Source of the DNA: Verrucomicrobiaceae bacterium
GTDB lineage: Bacteria; Verrucomicrobiota; Verrucomicrobiia; Verrucomicrobiales; Verrucomicrobiaceae
DNA: 64,000 nucleotides
Assembly (NCBI GenBank): GCA_947507875.1
Contig: CANNQP010000024.1
Location: 1-64,000, forward strand
Reading direction: 5' to 3'
Below the pieces are notes generated by a model. The model was given only the letters and a program-made list of their open reading frames with translations, ran no database searches and was not told where the DNA came from. Position 1 is the stretch's first letter. Every line of letters begins with the position of its first letter. The translations under genes and the position numbers were made by a program. Shown here in pieces: positions 1 to 10,299 of the stretch.

Positions 1-3000
1 CGGTGGTGTCGGTTTCGAGAACGAAGGGCGCGGTGTAGCGCGGGGAGGTCGATGGCTCGGGGGGAGTGCCATCGGTCGTGTAGTAGATGATCGTGTCCGG
101 GGTGGAAGAGGCGAGGGTGATGGTTTGGGCGGTGGCGAAGCTGCCAGGGGCGGGATGGATCACGGGAGCGGCAGCGCGGGTGATGCCCACTTGCGTGGCC
201 GCCGCGATATCGGCATGGGCATGGACCATGGTCTGGGGGCCAGGGGTGAAGGCGTGGCCGGCTTTGGAAAGGGTGAGGGTGCGGGTGCCAGGAATGAGGC
301 CGCGAATGGTGTAGCGGCCGTCAGCGTCGGTCGTGGCGCGATGCCAGGAGCCACATTGCACGAGGACACCAGGGAGGCCATTGCCTTCGGCATCGACAAC
401 GCGTCCGGTGAGCTGTCGAGTACCTGGGCGGGTGGCGAGGGTGTCAGCGAGCCAACTGCGAACAGCCTGGCGACCGGGGTCCGTGTATTGTTCGGCCCAT
501 TGGTAGCAATGGCCCCAGCCGAGGTTTTCGAACTGAGTGACGGGGGTGCCGTTGCCGCGAAGGATGGCGGCCATGTCGTCAGGTTCAACGGTGCCGTCGA
601 TGGGGTTCCACTCCGTGCTGCCGTAAACGATAAACACGGGACGACCTTGGACTCGGGCCAAGCGGGTGAGGTAGCCAGCACCACTGAAGACGGGGTCGTT
701 GTCCCAGACGCTGTTCATGATGAAGCCAGCCCAGACGTCGGCGATGTTGGGGTTGGAGAGGCCGACGTAGCTGGTGGCGATGGAGCCGCGGGAGAGGCCC
801 GTCACGAAGACGGCGGAGGGATCGCCGCCGTAGAGGTCGCAGATTTTGCGCAAGTTGGTGAGGGTGTATTCGGCGATGGATTCTTGGTTGCTCCAGAGCC
901 AGACGAGGTGGCGAGGGGTGGTGTTTTCGTTGATGGGCATGACGACCCAGATGAAATCTTTGCCACCGCTGAACCCGTGGCCCAAGCGAGCGTCCTCGAC
1001 CCGACCGGTGAGAAGGCAGTTCGGGTAGTAGATGTTGGGCGTGTATTCGACGATGACCGGATAGGTGCGGCCTGGCTCCCAATTGGTGGGCAGATAGACG
1101 CCATGGAAGAGCTCGGAGCCGGGGAAGCGGTCGTCATACTGCTTTACAAATTTGCCAGGAGCGGGCTCACCATCGGTGAGCATAGGGCGAGTGGGAGCGG
1201 GCGGTGGTGCTGGCTCGGGGGCCGCTGTGCCGAAAAACTCGATTTCGGCGGTCTGGTTGCGGGTGGGAAATGGTGGTGGGTTGAGGGAACCTTCGTAGCG
1301 AAGGGCGATGTCGTCATATGCGCGGGTCGCGGTGATGGGGTATTCCGTCCACTGATTGGGGCCTTGATGGTCACGACTGATGTTCGGTAGGCCGGGCAGG
1401 ACAGCGAGGGTGGTCCATGCTTGGCCTTCATCGCGAGCAATGACACTGACGGAGCCGGGGACAAACCGGGCGAAAGTGGGGCCGGGACGGGTGATGGTCA
1501 GGATGCGGACGGCAGTGGGCACGGCGCGGACTCCGGCACGGCCAATGATGACCGGTTGGTTGGTCATCGAAACATCCGCATGTGTGCGAGCGTCCCGGTC
1601 AAAGGCAACAGAGGCCGGAATGTTGAAGGGGGCCGACGTGCCATCGAAGTAGGTCGCGGTGCCAGTGGTCAGGAGCGTGCCGCTGGACGCTCCTGGCAGG
1701 ATTGGGTAGGTAGCTTCCGCAATCGGGCTATCGATCAGACCGGACTTGAAAGCGAGCGCCTTGAGGGTGGTGGTGCGAGTCAGCACGAGCCCGAGTGTAT
1801 TGGCGGGCCATTCCCCAGACTCAGCCTGGTTGGTGAAAAGCTTGCCGTAAGTGCGGGTAGGCGTTGTGCCATCCAGGGTGTAGCGGATCTGAGCTCCCTC
1901 GACGGGTGCAGTGATTAGGGCCGTGACTCCATGGGTCCACGCCTCACCGGACGGATGATAAAACGAGGGAGGCGCTAAAGTTTGGTTGCCGACGACATAC
2001 TGACCCGAGGTGATCGTGCTTGGAACGAGACCAGGCTTGTAGGCGACCGCTTTGAGAGTCAGAGGAGCATCAAGAGAGATCTGCGTGCCGTCGTAAATCA
2101 CACCTAGGGTAGGGCTCGGTTCGGAGCCGTCCGTGGTGTAGCGAACGATGGCACCGGGCGTGATGGATGAGAGCGAGATGGTTTGTTGGGCTGGATAGGT
2201 CCACGGATCCGGGCTGAAGGCGGGTGCGGCACAACGAATGGTGTAAGTCGCAGTGGCGGTTAGACCAGGATAGCCATCGGAGGAGAAAGCTCGCACACAA
2301 AGCGTCGTGGATTGCGTGAGAACAACGGGCCCAGCCAAAAGAGTGGACGCTCCCGTGGGAGGGCTGCCGTCCGTGGTGTAGCGCATCGTGGCACCTGGGG
2401 TGGACACGGTTGCATTGATGGTGGCGCGGTCTTCATAGGTGCCGGACGCGAGACTAAGAACGGGGATCGCGGGCCGCGCCAGATCGACCGTGACTTGGGC
2501 ACCGAGCAGGTAGATGCCATTGCCTTGTAGGGTGCCATTCGGTGAATCCACGGAGAAACTGGCCGTCGTGAGATCACGTAGAACCACGTAGTTGCCCGTG
2601 CCAGACGTGGTGGCGTCCACAAAGGCCTCAGCGAAGGCCGACGAAGCGATGAGGTCGTAAGAAGCAAGGACAGGCGCCGTCGAGCTGTTGCCTTGAAGGA
2701 TGCGGAGTCTTCCGGCGTTGCGGACGTAGAGATAAAGGTCGTAGCCGCGCGAGGTGAAGCTAGCGGGCAGGTTTTGGACAATGAAGGTCGGGGAATTGGA
2801 GCGCAGTTCAAAGCCGGAACCCATCAGGCGTGCATCAGGGGAGGAGGCGTTGGATTCGAGACGTCCGCCGCCGACATGGGCGGAGGCCGTGACGCCAACG
2901 ACGACCGAGCCTGAGTCGTCACGGATGGAGGAAAGAAAGGAGTCAAAGGCCTGCAGGTTGTTCCAAAACGGAGCAGGTCGAAGGCCCGCGCTCTCGGTCT

Positions 3001-3142
3001 CGACCAGCCGGTTATTGTTCGAGGCATTGCCGTTGAGATTAAAGGAGATCACAGACTCCACGGCTTTGGCCTCAGGAGTCAGCGCCACACTGCAGACGCA
3101 GGAGAGAACAGCAAGGGCATGAAAAAGTGACGAGGAATTCAT
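1..3142 (-). CDS. Secreted multidomain esterase, C-terminus beyond the window
   Basis: An open minus-strand frame starts at ATG 3142 and runs off the left edge (about 1047 codons seen). Read by eye it has a signal peptide, a jelly-roll-like N-terminal domain (about 30-205), three chitobiase/beta-hexosaminidase C-terminal-type repeats marked by YTTDGSPPT, YTTDGSEPS and YTLDGTTPT (about 250, 335, 420), a discoidin-like stretch (about 470-650), then an alpha/beta-hydrolase domain (about 655-905). The nucleophile elbow GLSRGS places Ser near residue 784 and a later GWGHC supplies a plausible catalytic His. A carboxypeptidase-regulatory-like domain (about 915-985) and a fourth chitobiase-type repeat follow. 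The fold suggests a feruloyl/acetyl-xylan or PHB-depolymerase-like esterase; the substrate is not visible. It starts 16 nt after the S8 protease stop and is probably last or near-last in that operon. No strong Shine-Dalgarno is seen. Confidence 0.8.
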   Translation of the reverse strand, partial: MNSSSLFHALAVLSCVCSVALTPEAKAVESVISFNLNGNASNNNRLVETESAGLRPAPFWNNLQAFDSFLSSIRDDSGSVVVGVTASAHVGGGRLESNASSPDARLMGSGFELRSNSPTFIVQNLPASFTSRGYDLYLYVRNAGRLRILQGNSSTAPVLASYDLIASSAFAEAFVDATTSGTGNYVVLRDLTTASFSVDSPNGTLQGNGIYLLGAQVTVDLARPAIPVLSLASGTYEDRATINATVSTPGATMRYTTDGSPPTGASTLLAGPVVLTQSTTLCVRAFSSDGYPGLTATATYTIRCAAPAFSPDPWTYPAQQTISLSSITPGAIVRYTTDGSEPSPTLGVIYDGTQISLDAPLTLKAVAYKPGLVPSTITSGQYVVGNQTLAPPSFYHPSGEAWTHGVTALITAPVEGAQIRYTLDGTTPTRTYGKLFTNQAESGEWPANTLGLVLTRTTTLKALAFKSGLIDSPIAEATYPILPGASSGTLLTTGTATYFDGTSAPFNIPASVAFDRDARTHADVSMTNQPVIIGRAGVRAVPTAVRILTITRPGPTFARFVPGSVSVIARDEGQAWTTLAVLPGLPNISRDHQGPNQWTEYPITATRAYDDIALRYEGSLNPPPFPTRNQTAEIEFFGTAAPEPAPPPAPTRPMLTDGEPAPGKFVKQYDDRFPGSELFHGVYLPTNWEPGRTYPVIVEYTPNIYYPNCLLTGRVEDARLGHGFSGGKDFIWVVMPINENTTPRHLVWLWSNQESIAEYTLTNLRKICDLYGGDPSAVFVTGLSRGSIATSYVGLSNPNIADVWAGFIMNSVWDNDPVFSGAGYLTRLARVQGRPVFIVYGSTEWNPIDGTVEPDDMAAILRGNGTPVTQFENLGWGHCYQWAEQYTDPGRQAVRSWLADTLATRPGTRQLTGRVVDAEGNGLPGVLVQCGSWHRATTDADGRYTIRGLIPGTRTLTLSKAGHAFTPGPQTMVHAHADIAAATQVGITRAAAPVIHPAPGSFATAQTITLASSTPDTIIYYTTDGTPPEPSTSPRYTAPFVLETDTT

Positions 3143-3158
3143 AACCGTGTAAATCCGC

Positions 3159-6100
3159 TCAAGGAGTGGACTCGACTTGGAGCTGCATGAATCGGCGGGG
3201 GCCAGTGTGCGGATCGGTGACGGTGACTTCACGCGTGTCACCACTACCGATTTCGCTAATGCCAGTGCCGCTAACCAAAGACGTGAATGCATTGCCACCA
3301 CTGCTGCGCGCTAGATCCGTCCAAGGACCGGTGGGTGAAGTAGCACCTTGGACGGCCAGCGTCAGATCGGTGCGGGCGAGGTAACGATTGAAAGCCAGCT
3401 GCAAGCGTGAGATGGTCAGATCCATCTGAGGCTTGGGATGAACCAAAGGTATCGCCGTCGTTGGGGCGGTGTAGTCGCCGCCGAGGGCGTATTCGAGGAG
3501 GTTGTTGATGCCGTTGTTGTTGGCGTCTCCGAAGTCGGAGAAGGTCATGTCTCGGAAATTCCAATTGTGGCGCAAAAATTTCTGGCGGGTGCGCTCGCTG
3601 GCGAAGTAGCGGACGCTGCCACTGGCGGTGTTGAGACCATCGGTCACTGTATAGCCCATCGTACCAACATCGGTGAGCATACCATTGGTGAGGGTGACCG
3701 TAAGGGTGGTGTCAGTGAAATCGGCACTGTTGGAGACGATGTGGGAGCCGATGGTGATGTCGGTGATGCGCAGGGGGCGACCGGAGGGGCTGAGGTCGTT
3801 TTCCAAAACATTCAGGGTGATGGGGATGCCGGGTCGGGCGGGGGCGTAGTGATCGTTTCTTGCCACGGGTTGGTTGGCGTTGAGGCGGAATTCAACGATG
3901 CCGCCGGTGTCGCCGCCGAGGGTCGCCAGCCGGAGGTAGTAGGTGGTGCCGGGAACTACATCGAAGGCTTTGCTGCCGTAGCTGATGTCGTTGAAGCTCA
4001 GGGTGCCGGTGATGCCGAACTCCGCGAGAGAGGTTAGGTTGCCCGGAGTGCCGGCGAAGACGCTGAACCAGGGGTAGCCGGTGAATTGGGCGCGTTTAAT
4101 GCACAGGCTGAGGCCGAGCCGGGTGTTGCTGGGGCCGGCGGTCCATTTCCACCAGAGGGTGCGGCCGATGGTTTGGCCGGGCACGGGTGGATCGATGGTG
4201 GTGGCTTCGCGGGTGGCGTTGGGGGTGTTGCCAAAGTAGCTGCGGGAGACGTCGGTGATGACCGTGGCGTTGGCGAGGGCGTCGTTGGGGACTTCGGTCA
4301 CGCCGGGGATGCGGTCGATGGTGAGCGTGATTTCGCCGTGTTGAACCACATCGAAACCAAGGGAGCTGTCGAAGGCGATGCTGTAGGTGGTGCCCGCCGT
4401 GGCTGAAAGGTAGGCGTAGCTGCTGTCGGTGAGGTAGTGCCGCCCAGCTTCGAGGGTGGCGGCTCGGCTAAGCGTGGGCAGGCTGTCGCCGGTGTAGAGG
4501 GCGAAGTTGGCCGCGCCCTGCCGGTTCTGGGTGTAGTTAACGATGATTTTGGCGCTGAAGAGGTAAAGGCCGGTGGTGGGGGCGGTCCAGGTGCGCCAAA
4601 CGGAGGTGCCTCCGCTATCGGTGGTGTGTAGCGGCTCGCTAGGTTCCCAAGAAGCCCCGGTGTTATCGACGGTCACCGTCGTGCCAGTGATTGGGGTGCG
4701 GCTGGCAAAAGTGTCATTGGCGACCTCGGGTACAATGGTCAGGCCGACCGGGCCAGTTTTGCCGTCATAGCCATCGACGGCGATGTAGTAAGTGACGCCG
4801 GCGGAGGCGTTGAAGGTGAGCCAACTCAGCTTGGAGGGGGAGGGCTGAAAGAGGGCGCTGCGTTCGGGAGGCAGATCGTCGTTGGCGGCGACGAGGCTAA
4901 GTTGGTCCACTTGGCTACCGGTGTAAACCGCGAGCAAGGTGTTCTCATGATCGGTGAGGAAGCTGTAGCTGGTGCTGACGGTAAAAGCTCCAGAGTAGGG
5001 CACGGTCCATTTGTACCAGACAGAGGCACCGCCGGAGTTGCCGGCGTGGTTGGGTTCGCCTGGCTCCTTGGTGGCGTTTTTGGTCCACGAATTGCCCACA
5101 TTCCATTCGCGCACCGGGCGATTTGGGTCATCCAAGTACTCCAACGGCTTAACCCAGGCAGCGTTGGCAAAATTGTCATTTACAGGAGCAGGCACCGGAG
5201 CATCGGGGACATTTTGTTCGAACGGCACGTCACCGAGGCGCAGGTCGATGCGGCCGGTGGCACCGGCGGGGCCGGAAATGGCAATGAAGTAAGGAGTGCC
5301 AGCGGTCGCGGTGAAGGTGAGTTTGCTGGTGAGGATTTCGGCGGACTCGTTGTCGTTGGAGGCGACGGAGGTGAGTGCGTTGAGGGCGGCGCCGGTGTAA
5401 ATGGCCAGCCGAGTGTCGAAGGTGCTGCCAAAGGTGTTCAGGGTGATGGAGCCGCCGATGGTGGGGGTCCACGCCCACCAGAGGCTCGGGCCAGGGTTGG
5501 GTGCGCTGGCATGGATAGGTTCACCGGTCTGGAGCGTAGCACCGGTGAGAGCAGCACGGACGTGGAGGGGCTGGCCATAGAGTTTAGCGGCGGAGGCGAA
5601 GTCGTCGTTGACGGGGCGATTGTTGGTGGTGCGCAGGGCCCCATCGAGATTGAGGCGGGCACCGTCGTGGGTCTTATCGGCTAGCTGGGGGAGGCGGTCG
5701 GCACCACGTTGGAGACGGTTGATGAGCTGGCGGTAGGTCTCGCTTGGAAACCTGGCCTTCAGCAGGGCGAGGGCTCCTGCCACGTGCGGGCTGGCCATCG
5801 AGGTCCCACTCAGGCTGATGTAAGCATCGTCGGTCGTGTGGCCGAGGGAGAGGATTTTGACGCCAGGAGCGGCGATTTCCACCGCGCCGTTGCCGTAGTT
5901 GGAAAAGGAGGCAAGGGAGTCATTGCGGTCGGTGGCGGCGACGGCGACGACGTTGTCTTCCTGGTAGTTGGCGGGGTATTGGGGCGAGGTGTCGCTGTTG
6001 GCGGAGGAGTTGCCGGCGGAGGCGACGAAGAGAATGCCTTGGGCGCGGGCGGTAGCGATGGCGTCGCGCAGGGCCTGGGAGTAGCCGCCGCCGCCCCAGC

Positions 6101-7199
6101 TGTTGCTCATAACGTGGGCGCCCTTGGCGATGGCATATTGGATGCAGAGGAGGGCATCGGAGGTGTAGCCGCTGCCTTTGGCACCGAGGAATTTGAGGGC
6201 CATGATTCTGGCCTGCCAAGCGACGCCAACGATGCCTTTGCCGTTGTTGCCCACGGCGGCGATGGTGCCGGCGCAGTGGGTGCCATGGCGGTTGTCGTCC
6301 ATGGGGTCACCATCGAGGTTGCGGGCGTCCATGCCATAAACGTCATCAACGTAGCCGTTGTTATCGTCGTCGAGACCGTTGCCGGGGATCTCACCGGGGT
6401 TGGTCCACATGTTGGCGGCGATGTCCTCGTGGGTGTAGCGCACGCCGGTGTCGATGACGGCGACGACGATGTTGCTGGCAGAGGTGCGGACGTCCCAAGC
6501 CTCAGGGGCGTCAATGTCGGCGTCGTTTGAGCCAGCATCCTGGCCGACATTATGCAGGCCCCAGAGTTCGCCGGAGGCGTAACGGGGGTCATTGGGGGTA
6601 GCGTTGCTGGTGACGATGTAGTCGGGCTCCACGTAGTCGTAGAGGCCGCTGGCTCGGAGGGCAGCGAGGTGACTTTCGAGGTCAGCGCGAGTGCCGGTGG
6701 CTTTTTCCAAGGTAAGGGTTTGTAGGCCACCGAGGTTCGGAAGAGTGCTCTGGATGGCGACGCGGTTAGCGGCCAAAGTGGCGGCGGAGCGGACGGGAAA
6801 GCCAGGGGCGGTGATCAGGCGGGTCTTGGGTTTGGCGATGAGGCGGTCGAAGCGGAATCCAGCGGTCAGTTCAGCCTCGGTGGGCTCACGGTCGGAACGT
6901 GGGGAAGGGTTAGCTCGTTGGTTAGGCTTTGCACTAGGCTGCGGGACGGGGAGCATCGCTGCAGCTTGACGCGGCTGTTCTAGCACGAGGTTCCCATGCG
7001 GCTGAATCCTGGGAGGCATGCGCAACGAGGGCGGAGAAGAGATCAACCCTGCTGCCGATTTCGTAGAGCTTTGTGGCAACTCAGGAATCGGGTTGGGCGC
7101 TTTTTGTTCGCGCTCTTCAGGCCAACTCAAAATCAAAACAAGAAGACTCAGCGCAATAACGAAGGCTAAAACAAGTCCAAGATGTTCACGTCGTTCCAT
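3159..7199 (-). CDS. Secreted subtilisin-like (S8) serine protease with PPC domains
   Basis: This 1346-aa protein has an N-terminal membrane/signal segment (about 9-25), a proline-rich linker, an I9-like propeptide region (about 115-200) and a complete S8 catalytic domain. The catalytic residues are Asp250 (AVIDTGV), His305 (NRHGTHCAGT), oxyanion Asn397 (SAGN) and Ser467 (GTSMASPHVAG). A DDDNNGYVDD loop looks calcium-binding. After the protease come several bacterial pre-peptidase C-terminal-like beta domains (PVNDDFA motif repeated from about 530), a cadherin-like segment with VLENDLSP, and a ~120-aa C-terminal module beginning NNLLEYALGGD and ending RRFMQLQVESTP. That module is shared with the two upstream genes. 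The gene lies 31 nt after the 1022-aa gene and 16 nt before the esterase, so it is probably co-transcribed. Likely role: extracellular protein degradation or processing of co-secreted enzymes (inference). Confidence 0.93.
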   Translation of the reverse strand: MERREHLGLVLAFVIALSLLVLILSWPEEREQKAPNPIPELPQSSTKSAAGLISSPPSLRMPPRIQPHGNLVLEQPRQAAAMLPVPQPSAKPNQRANPSPRSDREPTEAELTAGFRFDRLIAKPKTRLITAPGFPVRSAATLAANRVAIQSTLPNLGGLQTLTLEKATGTRADLESHLAALRASGLYDYVEPDYIVTSNATPNDPRYASGELWGLHNVGQDAGSNDADIDAPEAWDVRTSASNIVVAVIDTGVRYTHEDIAANMWTNPGEIPGNGLDDDNNGYVDDVYGMDARNLDGDPMDDNRHGTHCAGTIAAVGNNGKGIVGVAWQARIMALKFLGAKGSGYTSDALLCIQYAIAKGAHVMSNSWGGGGYSQALRDAIATARAQGILFVASAGNSSANSDTSPQYPANYQEDNVVAVAATDRNDSLASFSNYGNGAVEIAAPGVKILSLGHTTDDAYISLSGTSMASPHVAGALALLKARFPSETYRQLINRLQRGADRLPQLADKTHDGARLNLDGALRTTNNRPVNDDFASAAKLYGQPLHVRAALTGATLQTGEPIHASAPNPGPSLWWAWTPTIGGSITLNTFGSTFDTRLAIYTGAALNALTSVASNDNESAEILTSKLTFTATAGTPYFIAISGPAGATGRIDLRLGDVPFEQNVPDAPVPAPVNDNFANAAWVKPLEYLDDPNRPVREWNVGNSWTKNATKEPGEPNHAGNSGGASVWYKWTVPYSGAFTVSTSYSFLTDHENTLLAVYTGSQVDQLSLVAANDDLPPERSALFQPSPSKLSWLTFNASAGVTYYIAVDGYDGKTGPVGLTIVPEVANDTFASRTPITGTTVTVDNTGASWEPSEPLHTTDSGGTSVWRTWTAPTTGLYLFSAKIIVNYTQNRQGAANFALYTGDSLPTLSRAATLEAGRHYLTDSSYAYLSATAGTTYSIAFDSSLGFDVVQHGEITLTIDRIPGVTEVPNDALANATVITDVSRSYFGNTPNATREATTIDPPVPGQTIGRTLWWKWTAGPSNTRLGLSLCIKRAQFTGYPWFSVFAGTPGNLTSLAEFGITGTLSFNDISYGSKAFDVVPGTTYYLRLATLGGDTGGIVEFRLNANQPVARNDHYAPARPGIPITLNVLENDLSPSGRPLRITDITIGSHIVSNSADFTDTTLTVTLTNGMLTDVGTMGYTVTDGLNTASGSVRYFASERTRQKFLRHNWNFRDMTFSDFGDANNNGINNLLEYALGGDYTAPTTAIPLVHPKPQMDLTISRLQLAFNRYLARTDLTLAVQGATSPTGPWTDLARSSGGNAFTSLVSGTGISEIGSGDTREVTVTDPHTGPRRFMQLQVESTP

Positions 7200-7230
7200 A
7201 GGTTAAAATGATCGCAGTGGCTGGGGTTGC

Positions 7231-10200
7231 TCAGGGGCGGGTAATGCGGAGGCGGTAAAAGACGCGGGGTATGCCGACCTGGTTGTCCTCTACAAATTCA
7301 AGCATGCTCGGGGTAGAGTCGGGATAGAGGTCGCCTAGGCTGTTCCAAATTTCGTTCCAGGAGCCGGGTTGGAGGGTGGTGCTGCGTTCGACGCGATAAG
7401 TGATGTCGGTTGCATCACGCAGGCGGCGGAAGGCAAGACGCAACGTGTCGGTGCCATCTTCGAGGCGGGCGGTGGTGATCGCTGCGGAATCGGCCTTGAG
7501 CGGATCACGCTCCAGGGCATATTCGAGGAGGTTTTCCAAACTGTCGCCATCAGGGTCGGCGGTGGGTTGGGCAGCGGGTCCAGTCAGGGCTTTGACGGTT
7601 GCCCAAGCTGTGTAGTTCAGAGTGGACGCAATGGCAGTGAGGGTGACGTCGCTCCAGTTGGTGACCGCGCCGTCGAAAGCGGCGAGGCGGAGGACATAAG
7701 ACCCCTGCATGGTGAAGGTGGCGGGGGTGTTGGCACCGGCCGGATTGGCGAAGGCGACATGGCCGGGGCCGCTGACTTGGGTCCAGAGAAGGGCGAGGGG
7801 CGAGGGGCCGTCGGGGTCGCTGGCGGAGCCGGTGAGCGTGGCGGCGCCAGGAAGGGTGATGGATTGGATCGAGCCCGCGTTGACGGTCGGGGCGGCGTTG
7901 GGGGCGAGGGTGCCGTAGGCGTAGAGGCAGAAGGTGAGACCGCTACCGCCGGTGAAGTTGAGCGGGTCGAGCCCGCCGTCGGGCCAGCCGGAGGCCCACG
8001 GGTAGGCGGCGTAGCGGACGTTGCCGCCGGTGGTGGCGTAAACGTAGGCGTTTTGGGTATCGGACCACAGAGTGATCCAGTAGGCTTGGCCGGCGGCGAG
8101 GTTTACGGGGGCGGTGAGGGCGAACTCGTTCCAGCCTTCGGCGACGCTCGTTAGGGTGACGCTTTGGGCGAGGCGGGCACCGGGGTTGCCGGAGGAGTCG
8201 GCGTAGATGGCCATGCGGAAGGCACCGGCGAGGGCCTTGAGCCGGGCGCGGAGGCCGGTGGCGGCGAAGGGGGCGGTGGCTTCGAAGCGATTGCCGTGGA
8301 TGTAGGCGCCGGAGGCGTCGGTGATGTAGTCGGTGGTATTGCCATCGGCGGTGTGGCCGAGGGTGATTTCGACGAGGTTGCTGACGGTGAAATCGACGCG
8401 AGTCGAAGACACGGAGGTGCCTTCGTTGTCGGTGGCGACGGCGGTGAAGTCGTAGTCACCAGCAGGAAGGCCGAGGAGGGCGAGGGAGTAGGGGGCGCTG
8501 AGGTCTTCGCCAAGTTTGGTGGCGCCGTCGTAGAACTCGACTTTGGCCACGGTGCCGTCGGGGTCGCTGGCGGTGGCGGTGAGGAGAAGGCGGGCGGGGG
8601 CGGCAAGGGTGGCGCCATTGGCGGGGCTGGTGAGAGTGGCGGTGGGGCCGTAGTTGCCTTCGGTGGTAAGGAGGCGGACGCGGCCGGAGCCGGTGCGGCG
8701 GACGATGACGCCGTAATCGCCGCCGGGGAGGGCACGCACAGTCCAGCCGGGAGAGGTTTCGTTGAAGACCTGGGACATGCTCACGCCGTTGAGGGTGACG
8801 GAGGTGGGCACGAAGGTGAGGCGAAGGTGTTCGGTGCCCGCAGGGGTGCCGACGCTGTAAGCGACTTCGAAGGGGTCGGCGTAGGAGACGTCGGTGAGGA
8901 TTTCGTAGCTGTAGAGGATGTGGTTCTGGCCTGGAGGAGCCCACTCAGGCATACCGGCGAAGGCATGGTAGAACATGCGGGGACCTTCGCCGTAGCAATC
9001 GGACCACCAGGTGGCGACGAAGAGGGAAAAGGGGCTCTCGGTGGCGCGGCCGTTGAGGTCGCTGCAGTAGGTGACGAAGTTGAGGGCGCGGTAGGCTTTG
9101 TCGCGGGCGATCTCGTCGCCGGAATGCCTATACCAGCGGGCCAGCTCGGCGGCGTGGCGCGCGGTTTGATAGTCCATCTTGAAGTTAAAATCGTCCTGCT
9201 CGCCGACGAGCTGGGCGCCGTAAAAGGTGGAGGGCTCGTTGGTGCCGCCTTGGATGCGGTTGACGAAGTAGGTCTCGGTCCAGGTGATATAAAGCGGGAG
9301 GTTGGTTTCCCAGTCGGGGTCGAAATCGGGGTGGTCGAGCACGTAGAGCATGAAGTTACTTTTGCTCATGTTGCTGCGGTAGGTGGAGCTGTTGATCTGG
9401 GTGTCGGAGTGGCCGTCGGTCCAGTAGCCGGTCTGCAGGGGGTGGGCGAGGAGCCAGGCACGGGCTTTGTCGCGCGCATTTGTGTAGGCGGCGATTTTGG
9501 TGGGGGTGCCGTGGGCACCTTTCACGAGTTCGTCGAGGAGGGCGTAACAGCCGATCCAGTTGGCGCCGTATTCAGAGGTGATTTGGCCGGTCTGCATGTT
9601 GACGCGGTAGGGCCAGACGGACTGGGTGGCGTTGCCGGTGCGGACGTTGACGGCGAGGGCATCAGCGACGCCGAGAGCGGCGTCGAGATACTTTTGCTCA
9701 CCGTAAAACTGCCACATGCGGAAGTAGGTAAGGCCCATGTCGCCGGCGTGGTCGAGGTGGGTCTCATGGAGGACAAAGCGTCCGGCGGAGTCGAAGCCTT
9801 GATAAACCGTGTCGCCGACATTGGTGGTGGTGTAGGGGAACTTGGGCCAGGCGAAGTGAGCGGGGCTGGTGCCGTAGGTGAGCGAATGGTCGATCATGCC
9901 TTTGACGATGGTCATGACGGAGAGGTCGCCGCTGTAGGCGTAGTAGAGGCGGGCGTTTTCGAACCAGTTGGGGATCTTTTCGCCGACGTCGTTCATCCAG
10001 CCGTCGGGGGCGATTTCGTTGGTGTTCCCGGTGACGAACCCGTTGTAGAAGTAGTATTGTTTGAAGTCAGAACGTTGGACGGGGATCGAGCTGGGGGAGG
10101 GAGGCGAGGCAGGTGCGTTTTTGACGAAGTTCCAGCGGCGAACGAGGAAGTTGTGGTAGGCGAGGCCGTCGGGCTGTTCCCAGGGGAGCAGTTTGCCTTG

Positions 10201-10299
10201 GGCGTCGAGGGTGACGGGGTGGCCGAGGAAGGTTTGGGCGAAAAGCGAGCCGGTGCAGATCACCAGGAGAGCGAGCACGGCCAGGCGGAGAATGGTCAT
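7231..10299 (-). CDS. Secreted (alpha/alpha)6-barrel-like carbohydrate-active protein
   Basis: This 1022-aa protein has a signal peptide (about 1-21, LLVICTGSLFAQ). A helical region (about 30-480) rich in Trp, Tyr and His (FHETHLDHAGDMGL-type segments, TWWSDCYGEGPRM) looks like the toroid of glycosidases, epimerases and lyases. I cannot name the family. It is followed by a bacterial Ig-like domain (about 550-640, KVEFYDGATKLGED), a DUF4082-like beta domain (about 643-795), a PKD/REJ-like domain (about 800-893, LLWTQVSGPG) and the shared C-terminal module (ENLLEYALERDP ... RVFYRLRITRP). Its ATG overlaps the upstream gene's stop as ATGA (10296-10299), which implies translational coupling to the heparinase-like protein. 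Together they probably act on one polysaccharide, perhaps uronate-containing (inference). Confidence 0.85.
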   Translation of the reverse strand: MTILRLAVLALLVICTGSLFAQTFLGHPVTLDAQGKLLPWEQPDGLAYHNFLVRRWNFVKNAPASPPSPSSIPVQRSDFKQYYFYNGFVTGNTNEIAPDGWMNDVGEKIPNWFENARLYYAYSGDLSVMTIVKGMIDHSLTYGTSPAHFAWPKFPYTTTNVGDTVYQGFDSAGRFVLHETHLDHAGDMGLTYFRMWQFYGEQKYLDAALGVADALAVNVRTGNATQSVWPYRVNMQTGQITSEYGANWIGCYALLDELVKGAHGTPTKIAAYTNARDKARAWLLAHPLQTGYWTDGHSDTQINSSTYRSNMSKSNFMLYVLDHPDFDPDWETNLPLYITWTETYFVNRIQGGTNEPSTFYGAQLVGEQDDFNFKMDYQTARHAAELARWYRHSGDEIARDKAYRALNFVTYCSDLNGRATESPFSLFVATWWSDCYGEGPRMFYHAFAGMPEWAPPGQNHILYSYEILTDVSYADPFEVAYSVGTPAGTEHLRLTFVPTSVTLNGVSMSQVFNETSPGWTVRALPGGDYGVIVRRTGSGRVRLLTTEGNYGPTATLTSPANGATLAAPARLLLTATASDPDGTVAKVEFYDGATKLGEDLSAPYSLALLGLPAGDYDFTAVATDNEGTSVSSTRVDFTVSNLVEITLGHTADGNTTDYITDASGAYIHGNRFEATAPFAATGLRARLKALAGAFRMAIYADSSGNPGARLAQSVTLTSVAEGWNEFALTAPVNLAAGQAYWITLWSDTQNAYVYATTGGNVRYAAYPWASGWPDGGLDPLNFTGGSGLTFCLYAYGTLAPNAAPTVNAGSIQSITLPGAATLTGSASDPDGPSPLALLWTQVSGPGHVAFANPAGANTPATFTMQGSYVLRLAAFDGAVTNWSDVTLTAIASTLNYTAWATVKALTGPAAQPTADPDGDSLENLLEYALERDPLKADSAAITTARLEDGTDTLRLAFRRLRDATDITYRVERSTTLQPGSWNEIWNSLGDLYPDSTPSMLEFVEDNQVGIPRVFYRLRITRP

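Noticed and set aside
125..1390. A 421-codon plus-strand open frame at the left edge
   Set aside because: It is antisense to the partial esterase gene, whose frame is open from 3142 to the window edge with recognisable domains.
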